From Eubacteriales Family XIII. Incertae Sedis bacterium (lineage in GTDB: Bacteria > Bacillota > Clostridia > Peptostreptococcales > Anaerovoracaceae): a stretch of 8,408 bases of DNA. The stretch covers positions 1-8,408 of the forward strand of contig JAITNA010000181.1 of NCBI GenBank assembly GCA_031290715.1, given 5' to 3'. A program made the translations under genes and the position numbers. Each line of letters opens with the position of its first letter. The stretch's first letter is position 1. Under the pieces are notes generated by a model. It made no database searches and was not told the DNA's origin. It worked only from the letters and a program-made list of their open reading frames with translations. Shown in pieces: positions 1-6,600 of the stretch.

Positions 1-462
1 CCGCCGGTCGCGCCGTCGGCGGCACAGAGGCCCCCGGCGTTTCAATCGCCCGCCCCGCCCCCCGGCGTCGGCAGCGGCATCGCCAATTTTGGGGAAACGA
101 CCCTGCTCGGCGCCCAGCAAGGGGGCACGACAGTATTGTCGCCGGAAGCGGGAGGCCGTCAAAGCGGCACGGCCTATCTGGTTCGTGTGAAAACCGGCGA
201 ACGTATTGAAATCAACGGCGACTTTCTCCGCATCGGTTCTGAGGCAAATTACGCGGATTATTGTATCATGGACAATCGGGCGATCAGCCGCAGCCATGCT
301 ACCATCAAGAAGCGCGAGGGTGAATTTTTCATCGTCGATACGAATTCGACGAACCATACTTTTGTTGACAGCATTATGCTGCAAAGCAACATCGAGGTGA
401 AGCTGAGCCACGGGACAAAGATCCGGCTTGGGAATGAAGAGTTTGTGTTTTACCTGTATTAG
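1..462 (+). CDS. FHA-domain phosphothreonine-binding protein, 5'-truncated by window edge
   Basis: The frame is open from base 1 and ends at TAG 460-462, giving 153 visible residues; the true start lies upstream. A TTG at 136 is internal to this frame and unlikely to be the start. Visible residues 1-50 form a Pro/Ala/Gly-rich linker with two spaced motifs, FGETTLLGAQ (30-39) and QGGTTVLSPE (40-49). Residues about 58-153 match an FHA domain: LRIG (Arg77), SRSH (96-99), then D-x-N-S-T-N (113-118) followed by TFV. FHA domains bind phosphothreonine peptides; Arg77, Ser96 and Asn118 are the expected binding positions. The usual STNG motif reads STNH. The linker threonines resemble the phosphorylated N-terminal TT motif of GarA/OdhI, which binds its own FHA domain; that parallel is inference. 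The missing N-terminus could carry another domain (in similar clostridial proteins, one before the linker). It is likely the cytosolic reader for the kinase encoded downstream. Confidence 0.9.
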   Translation, partial: PPVAPSAAQRPPAFQSPAPPPGVGSGIANFGETTLLGAQQGGTTVLSPEAGGRQSGTAYLVRVKTGERIEINGDFLRIGSEANYADYCIMDNRAISRSHATIKKREGEFFIVDTNSTNHTFVDSIMLQSNIEVKLSHGTKIRLGNEEFVFYLY

Positions 463-485
463 CGGGATGGAAGGGACGGGATTGT

Positions 486-494
486 AGGAAAAGG
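486..494 (+). promoter_or_regulatory. Ribosome binding site of the PP2C gene
   Basis: AGGA at 486-489 lies 5 nt before the ATG at 495, followed by AAGG directly next to the start. It supports the ATG as the start of the phosphatase, whose conserved N-terminal motif begins within 20 residues. Confidence 0.5.
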
Positions 495-1271
495 ATGAGT
501 ATACTCGCGGCAGCCTGTACCGACGTCGGTACGAGAAAGAATGTCAATCAAGACAGCTACGGCTTTCGGATCGCGGATACGGCGATCGGAGAGGTTGCGT
601 TTGCGGTGGTTTGCGACGGGATGGGCGGCTTGGCACAAGGTGAATACGCCAGCGCCGGCGTGACCCTTGCCTTTCTGGATTGGTTTGAACGGGATTTCCC
701 GTATTTGGTCGCCGGGCTCCGGCAAGACGGCTTCGCGTCGGTGATCGGGCAATGGCGAAACTTGATCAACGATCAAAACCTGTTCCTGATCGAGCGGGGC
801 CGGCAGTGCGGCGCCGACATCGGCACGACCTTGACGGCGGGCCTTTTTGCCTGTGGGGCAGGGGTGCTCATCGGCCATGTGGGCGATTCGCGGACCTATC
901 GGATCGCGAACGGGATGGAGCAGCTGACAGAGGATCATACCTTTGTCGAGAACGAGGTGAAAAACAATCGTATGACGCCGGAACAGGCTTTCAATGATCC
1001 CCGAAGGAACATCTTGCTCCAGTGTATCGGCGTCAACCATTATTTGAGCCCGCTCTTCGTCAGGGACCTCACGCAGATTTCCGGGCTGTACTTGCTGTGC
1101 TCGGACGGATTTCGGCATCAGATCGGCGACAAGGAGCTGTTTCGCGCGCTGGCGGACGGGAATTTGCGAACGGAAGACGATATGAGGGAAAGGCTTCGGG
1201 AATTGACGGCGGAGAATATCCGGAGGGGAGAGGTGGACAACATCACGTCCGTCCTCCTGCGGATTCAGTGA
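495..1271 (+). CDS. PP2C-family Ser/Thr protein phosphatase
   Basis: This 258-residue protein is a single-domain PP2C (PPM) phosphatase, which hydrolyses phosphoserine/phosphothreonine using two or more divalent metal ions. All core motifs are visible: R-x-x-x-N-Q-D (Arg14 to Asp20), V-C-D-G-M-G-G (39-45, metal ligand Asp41), G-A-D-I-G-T-T (106-112), G-H-V-G-D-S-R (127-133), L-L-C-S-D-G (200-205, Asp204) and D-N-I-T (248-251, Asp248). The length matches stand-alone bacterial PP2C enzymes of the Stp/PrpC/PstP type. There is no signal peptide or membrane segment, so it should be cytosolic. It starts 32 nt after the FHA gene and ends 13 nt before the kinase gene. By position it is the likely antagonist of that kinase, removing phosphates from the kinase, the FHA protein and the small membrane protein; this assignment is inference. 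The catalytic set looks intact. Confidence 0.96.
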   Translation: MSILAAACTDVGTRKNVNQDSYGFRIADTAIGEVAFAVVCDGMGGLAQGEYASAGVTLAFLDWFERDFPYLVAGLRQDGFASVIGQWRNLINDQNLFLIERGRQCGADIGTTLTAGLFACGAGVLIGHVGDSRTYRIANGMEQLTEDHTFVENEVKNNRMTPEQAFNDPRRNILLQCIGVNHYLSPLFVRDLTQISGLYLLCSDGFRHQIGDKELFRALADGNLRTEDDMRERLRELTAENIRRGEVDNITSVLLRIQ

Positions 1272-1273
1272 AA

Positions 1274-1278
1274 GAGGG
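1274..1278 (+). promoter_or_regulatory. Ribosome binding site of the kinase gene
   Basis: GAGGG lies 6 nt before the TTG at 1285. This decides the non-ATG start: the kinase fold begins about ten residues later, so no downstream start would preserve the N-terminal lobe. Confidence 0.55.
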
Positions 1279-1284
1279 ACGGAA

Positions 1285-3003
1285 TTGACGGCGATCGGCA
1301 GGGTCCTCGAAAATAAATACGAGATTCAAAAGGAGATTGGGCGCGGCGGCATGTCCCGTGTCTATCTCGCCACGGACAAACGGCTCAACAAGCTTTGGGC
1401 CATCAAAGAGATTCGCAAGAACGGCGTCGACCCGCGCACGAACGAGGTCGTCGTCAACAGCGCGATCGTGGAAGCCAATCTCATCAAATCGCTGGAACAT
1501 TACCACATTCCGCACATCAACGATATTATCGACCATGAATCATCGATCTACATCGTCATGGACTTCATCGAGGGCGAATCCCTCGAAAGCATTATCAAAT
1601 CGGAAGGGGCGCAACCGGAGCGGCAAGTCATCAAATGGGGCAAGCAGCTCTGCGACGCCCTGCATTATCTCCACACAAGGGCGCCGGCAATCATCTACCG
1701 GGATATGAAGCCGGCCAATGTGATGATCAAGCCGGACGGCGACGTGAAGCTGATCGACTTCGGCATCGCGCGGGAATACAAAGAAAACAGGTCGGCCGAT
1801 ACGAGGATATTGGGCACGGAAGGCTACGCGCCGATGGAGCAATTCAAGGGTCAGACGGACGCGCGGTCGGACGTCTACTCGCTTGGGGCCACCCTTTATC
1901 ACGCGGTCACGGGATACGGCCCGTATGACGGCGCGGATTTCCTGAATGTCCCCATCCGCAATATGAGGGCGAATCTCTCGGGGGGATTTGAGAAGATTAT
2001 TGCCAAATGCACACAGACCAACCCTGTGGAGCGTTATCAATCCTGTACGGAATTGATGTATGACCTCGAACACTATCAGGAGGTGGACGACGCTTTCCTG
2101 ACGGCGCAAAAGACGAAGATCAAGGTCTTTGGCGTGTTCGCCGTATTGGCGGCCGTCTTTCTGATCCTCGGCGGCGTCGGGATGGGCATGCGCGCCCACA
2201 CGGACAATACGGATTACAGCCGCTATCTCGCGATGGCGGAAAACGCTCCGGACGACACGGAAACAGTCGAAAATTATCGAAAAATGATTGAGGTCAAACC
2301 TACCGAAGAAGCGCCTTATCTGGGGCTGATCGATGTCTTCAAAGCGGACGCGGTCTTTTCCACAGAGGAGGAATCGCAGCTGTTGGACGTGCTGCTCACG
2401 CATTTGCCGCTGCTTCGCGAGCAGGGGCATTATCCCGATTTGGCTTACGAGCTGGGGCGCCTGTATTGGTATTACTACGCCTACGGGGGCAGCGGCGATC
2501 AGGTGGATGATTCCAATCAGGCTACGCGAATGAAGAGTTCGGTGCGATGGTTTCGCGACGTCATGGACTACGGGGGCCCGGACGGAGAACATTTTGAGGT
2601 GGCCAAAATCTATCACGACATCGGCCTCTTTAACGATAATATCAATTTTAACGTGATGGAGGCGTCTGATACGGGCAAATATCTGCCCTATTGGGACAAT
2701 CTCGAAGAATTGCTGGACATCATTTCGGCCAATCCCGACGAGAGCGAGATCATCAGCCTGACGGTGGATTCCATCACGTTGGACGCCATCGGGACCTATG
2801 CGAGAAAGTTCAAAGCGGACGGCGTATCGGAGGATGAACTGCGCAGGGTCTACAATGAGGCGCTTTCCGACGCCCGGGCCGTAGACGCTACGACGGACAA
2901 GACGGAGGATATGAAAGCGCTGGTACTGGGCGACCGGGCGCAGATCGCGGCACAGGCGATTGAGAACGCGTACCGTGAGGATATAAGGGAGCTGGAGTAT
3001 TGA
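1285..3003 (+). CDS. Transmembrane Ser/Thr protein kinase with non-PASTA extracytoplasmic domain
   Basis: This 572-residue protein is a Hanks-type kinase that phosphorylates Ser/Thr with ATP. The kinase domain spans about residues 10-265: Gly loop G-R-G-G-M-S (19-24), A-I-K (Lys41), alpha-C Glu63 (probable), catalytic Y-R-D-M-K-P-A-N (138-145, Asp140), D-F-G (158-160), activation segment T-R-I-L-G-T-E-G-Y-A-P-M-E-Q (173-186), S-D-V-Y-S-L-G (195-201) and Arg250. HRD is replaced by YRD and APPE by APME, but the catalytic Lys and Asp residues are present, so it should be active. A single membrane helix lies at about 280-302. The remaining 270 residues should be outside the cell; they look helical, with a TPR-like stretch near 325-350 and an aromatic patch L-Y-W-Y-Y-Y (393-398). 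No PASTA repeats are present. The 4-nt TTGA overlap with the next gene implies translational coupling. What the ectodomain senses cannot be read from the sequence. Confidence 0.95.
   Translation: MTAIGRVLENKYEIQKEIGRGGMSRVYLATDKRLNKLWAIKEIRKNGVDPRTNEVVVNSAIVEANLIKSLEHYHIPHINDIIDHESSIYIVMDFIEGESLESIIKSEGAQPERQVIKWGKQLCDALHYLHTRAPAIIYRDMKPANVMIKPDGDVKLIDFGIAREYKENRSADTRILGTEGYAPMEQFKGQTDARSDVYSLGATLYHAVTGYGPYDGADFLNVPIRNMRANLSGGFEKIIAKCTQTNPVERYQSCTELMYDLEHYQEVDDAFLTAQKTKIKVFGVFAVLAAVFLILGGVGMGMRAHTDNTDYSRYLAMAENAPDDTETVENYRKMIEVKPTEEAPYLGLIDVFKADAVFSTEEESQLLDVLLTHLPLLREQGHYPDLAYELGRLYWYYYAYGGSGDQVDDSNQATRMKSSVRWFRDVMDYGGPDGEHFEVAKIYHDIGLFNDNINFNVMEASDTGKYLPYWDNLEELLDIISANPDESEIISLTVDSITLDAIGTYARKFKADGVSEDELRRVYNEALSDARAVDATTDKTEDMKALVLGDRAQIAAQAIENAYREDIRELEY
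2985..2991 (+). promoter_or_regulatory. Ribosome binding site inside the kinase 3' end
   Basis: AAGGGAG ends 8 nt before the TTG at 3000, inside the last kinase codons. Together with the TTGA stop/start overlap it supports the TTG as the start of the following membrane protein. Confidence 0.55.
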
Positions 3004-3575
3004 GCGCGCAAACGTGGATGGTCATTTCTACGGCAGGGTTCGCGGTCGCCGCCGGGCTGGTTGTCGTTGCGGTCGTCCTGTTCTTCAAGATGAACGTCCG
3101 CGGGGCCTACGGCATTGTCACAGGGAAGACCGCGAGTAAGAATATCCGGAAAGTTTGGGACAAAGACCGTGTCAAAGAGGAGAATACGGGCGAGTTTGAA
3201 TTTTTCACACACCGGCAAAACGCGGAAGGCGTGAAGAGCGCGGAGATTGCGCCGGCGATGAAGTATACCTTCGATCTGGACGAACTCGATCCCGCGGATG
3301 CAATGGGGCCGGCGGGGTTTCAGGGTGCGGGTATGACGGAATTGTTGACGGATTCGGATATTGGCGGTACGATAGGCAGGACGGAGCTGCTGCGCTGCGG
3401 GGGGACGCAGGGCGAAACGGCGATCTTGGACTACGGGGGGATGCAGGGCGAAACGGCGGCGCCGGATATGGCGCCGGGCGGCGAACAAAATCCGGTAGGC
3501 GGGTTTCGGATCACACGGAGAGAAACGGCAATCCACGTCGGAATGGCGTTTGATCATAATCACACAGACAGATAA
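3000..3575 (+). CDS. Small membrane-anchored protein with threonine-rich 12-residue repeats, likely kinase substrate
   Basis: This is a 191-residue protein with no enzymatic motif. Residues about 6-29 form a hydrophobic helix; the basic stretch after it (Lys30, Arg34, Lys43, Lys47, Arg50, Lys51) predicts an outside N-terminus and a cytosolic remainder. The juxtamembrane part V-x-G-A-Y-G-I-V-T-G-K-T-A-S-K (33-47) resembles a conserved element of hypothetical membrane proteins found beside kinase/PP2C genes in clostridia; this is from memory, not a search. Residues 106-156 hold four degenerate 12-residue repeats with threonine at position 8: T113-E-L-L, T128-E-L-L, T140-A-I-L and T152-A-A-P. 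The first three fit the T-x-x-L pattern suited to FHA binding once phosphorylated. A likely beta segment, G-F-R-I-T-R-R-E-T-A-I-H-V (168-180), closes the protein. The TTG start is supported by the 4-nt overlap with the kinase stop and an upstream AAGGGAG. Its likely role is a membrane docking platform for the FHA protein; this is inference. Confidence 0.82.
   Translation: MSAQTWMVISTAGFAVAAGLVVVAVVLFFKMNVRGAYGIVTGKTASKNIRKVWDKDRVKEENTGEFEFFTHRQNAEGVKSAEIAPAMKYTFDLDELDPADAMGPAGFQGAGMTELLTDSDIGGTIGRTELLRCGGTQGETAILDYGGMQGETAAPDMAPGGEQNPVGGFRITRRETAIHVGMAFDHNHTDR
3360..3467 (+). repeat. Three tandem 36-nt repeats encoding GG-x-x-G-x-T units
   Basis: Three consecutive 12-codon units encode IGGTIGRTELLR, CGGTQGETAILD and YGGMQGETAAPD. 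The second and third units share 25 nt (3398-3422 against 3434-3458) with one mismatch, at exactly 36-nt spacing, which points to recent duplication. A looser fourth copy lies upstream (3315-3350, residues 106-117). Confidence 0.8.
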
Positions 3576-3602
3576 TTTGATAAGGTATTTCGGGGAATTC
3601 CT

Positions 3603-3611
3603 AAGGAGGAG
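3603..3611 (+). promoter_or_regulatory. Strong ribosome binding site of the surface-protein gene
   Basis: AAGGAGGAG lies just ahead of the ATG at 3615 (5 nt after the AAGGAGG core). It is the best Shine-Dalgarno match in the window and suggests a higher translation rate for the surface protein than for the upstream TTG-started genes. Confidence 0.8.
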
Positions 3612-3614
3612 AAA

Positions 3615-6600
3615 ATGGGGAAGAATATCAAGGGTTTGATCGGGAGAAGATTCATCGCAGTGTTGCTGTGTTTCGTCTTTATCACGACGGTGACGCTGGG
3701 CGTTAATACGCGGGTTTTTGCGGCGGTAGATGATACGTTTTTGGATGGCTTATTGAGGTATCAGATTCTGGTAATGCCGGTATCTGATGAATATGGAAAT
3801 GAAATAACTCCGGGCGAGGTTGCTTTGATCGGCGGGACGCTCAGCGGGGACGCGGTGATCCCGCGTGAAGTCGCTGTAGCGCCCGTTTGGGGTTGGCTAA
3901 ATCCAAACGTGGGGACTTATACGGTCGTCGCGGTTGACGGCGCCGGCAATGGGTCGTCATACACCGGCGGCTGCACATCGCTGACGATCCCGGCGTCTAT
4001 CGCGCAGATGGCGTCCGGTGTGTTTTGGGGCAACACGCGGCTTGCCGCCATCACGTTTGAGGGTACTGCCGCTCCTGTCGGCTACGCGGATGCTTTTTTG
4101 GGGTGTACCGGCATTGCGAGGGTTTTCCGGCCGATAGGCACGGCATCCGAATATGACGACCTGATCAATGGCGTCCTTCCGAAGGTTCAGCCGACCGGCT
4201 TGACACTTAGCACAGATCGCGTGAGCGGAGTGGAATATGACGGGAAGATCGTCCTCACGGCGCGGCTTTCGGGCGCGGAAATTCCTGATGGGCAAACCAT
4301 TACGTTTGCCGTAAATGGTAATTCGTATACCGCTGCAACAACTGCCGGTGTTGATGAGGCCGGCAATCCGATCGGTATTGCGGCTTATACGGTTCCGGCT
4401 CCTGTTATCTTGCTCGATGGCAACAGTTTCAAAGCGGAATTCGCGGGGAGCGACACGGATTGGGGGGCGGCTTCAAATGTGATTGATGGGTTTTCTGTGA
4501 CGCCGACAGATGTTCACATAAGTCTCACGGTAAAAGATAAGAACTATAATGGATACACAGATGCCGAATACAAAATTGGCGGCGAGCCTGAATTGCAGGG
4601 ATTGTTCACAGGGGATATAGTATCGATAGATGATCCGCAACCTCAAATTCAATTTAGGAATGTGGGGTTCGGGGATGTGGACAGGAAGGTTGCGATTGAA
4701 TTTCATGACCCGTCGGAGTTTGCTCTAACAGGAACGAACTCGGATAAGTACAAGTTGGTTCAGCCGACGGCTTCCGCATGGATACGCCAAACATATGTAG
4801 CCACAGAAGGCACTCATTACAGTATGTCTGCCCCGTTGGGAAACCCGGCGGACAATGGGCTCATATGGCACACATCCCCAATCGTAATCACGCCCATTTC
4901 CCCTTACAGAATTGTGTCAGCAAATGCTGATGGTGTACCCACACCTGGCACGGGAAGTATAGAGCCTATCAAAATTTCAGAAGATTCAGCAGCAGGGCAG
5001 ATGGAGTTTTATATCTATAATCCGAACGATGGTGGAATGATTTCAGCCACGATACCGTTCTCCTATAGATTGGACACTACAGCGCCGACGATCGACGCGA
5101 TCCGGATTCAGGGCCTTGACGACGGCATGGATTTGCTTTCCGGGCTGAACCTATTGCGTTTCGGAAACTTCTATAATAAAGGGATCAAAGTCACGGTCAC
5201 GGCTTCGGATGCGACATCCGGCGTGGAAACGATCACGTTTGCCGGCAAAGCACAGCCCGCTGTGCGGATTGCTCCGGACGACTCTGTGTACACAGCGGAA
5301 TTCACGATCCCCGCGGACGGGGCGTTTCTTGTGCGTATTCAGACGGCGACGATCGCCGTCACGGATTTCGCGGGGAATACTACGGAGAAACCCATGAGTG
5401 AGGTTAGCCCTGACGATGGTATAGACAGTGATGAAATCCTTCTGGAAACCGATGCTCCGGAAGTCAGTATCCTGCTCAGTGATGAAGAGGGCTACTATAG
5501 GGCCCCGGGCGGAAACCTTTGGTACAGGACTGACTCGGAGTTCACAGTGTCCGTATCCGATCATGATTCCGGGATTCGGAGCATTGCTGTCGCAATCAAC
5601 GGCGTAACGCTTGAACACAGCGAATTCAACGGCTCTGCCTTGGCAAAGACGGAAGAAAAATCGTATACGGTCAATACCGCGGATGGCGGCCCGCGGGCTT
5701 CGGATGGACACTATACGGTCAGTGTCACGGCGACGGACAACGCGGGCAACGCGGCAGACCCGGCTGTGAGCAGGACGGTTTACAAAGATAGCGACGCCCC
5801 CGAGATCGTCGGGTTTGAATTCGCGCCAATCGGCGTCGGTGAAACGGTTGCGAATCAAACTGAGTACGGATATTATTTCAACACGCCTACGGAGGTAACG
5901 ATCACCGCGCGTGACAGGGCGCCCTCGTCCGGCGTGAAAGAAATCACGTACCATTTGGTAGACGCGGCCGGGGTTTCCGGCGAGGAGATCACGCTGCCTG
6001 CACCATCCGGCAGCATCATGTTCCCACTGCCGGAAAATTTCAAGGGCCGGATTGTTGCGAAAGCGACGGACAATGTCGGAAACGAAGGCGGCGACAAGAG
6101 CCCCGAAAGCGGTGTTATCGTTGAAACCCCGACGACGCATGGGGACGCCGGCGCGATTGGCATCGCGCCGCAAAGCAAGACGGCGCGCACGGACGCCGAG
6201 GGCTTGCCGCTCTATGCCTCCGACGTCACTGTGGCCTTGAGCGCGGCGGACGGCTTCTCGGGGTTGAGGAAGGTAGAGTGGTCGGTCACAGCGCCTTACA
6301 ACACAGAACTCAATCAGTCGGGCGAGATCAACCTTGACAACGCGGGCAATGGAGCCGGCGACTGGAGCGTTGCGGAAACGGACGCCAACCTCGTGACGAA
6401 GCTGACGAAGATGATTCGGGTCAGCCATGACAGCAATCAGATCCGCGTCTGGGTCAAGCTCACCGACCGCGCGGGAAATGTGTCGGAGCAAAATCTCTAT
6501 TTCAGCATCGACAAGACACAGCCGCGGATTGAGGTGCGTTTCGATAACAACGACGCCGACAGCGGGACGTATTTCAAGAACAACCGCACGGCGTCCATCG

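Noticed and set aside
136..138. TTG as the start of the FHA protein
   Set aside because: The frame is open back to base 1, encodes a plausible Pro-rich linker with paired TT motifs across this point, and no good ribosome binding site precedes the TTG.
459..1118. Minus-strand open frame opposite the phosphatase gene
   Set aside because: Every PP2C motif lies on the plus strand, and the minus product shows no family features.
1540..2616. Minus-strand open frame opposite the kinase gene
   Set aside because: It is a shadow of the kinase frame, with composition typical of antisense translation and no domain.
3577..3605. Promoter ahead of the surface-protein gene (TTGATA at 3577)
   Set aside because: No acceptable -10 hexamer lies about 17 nt downstream, and the 39-nt gap suits read-through from upstream.
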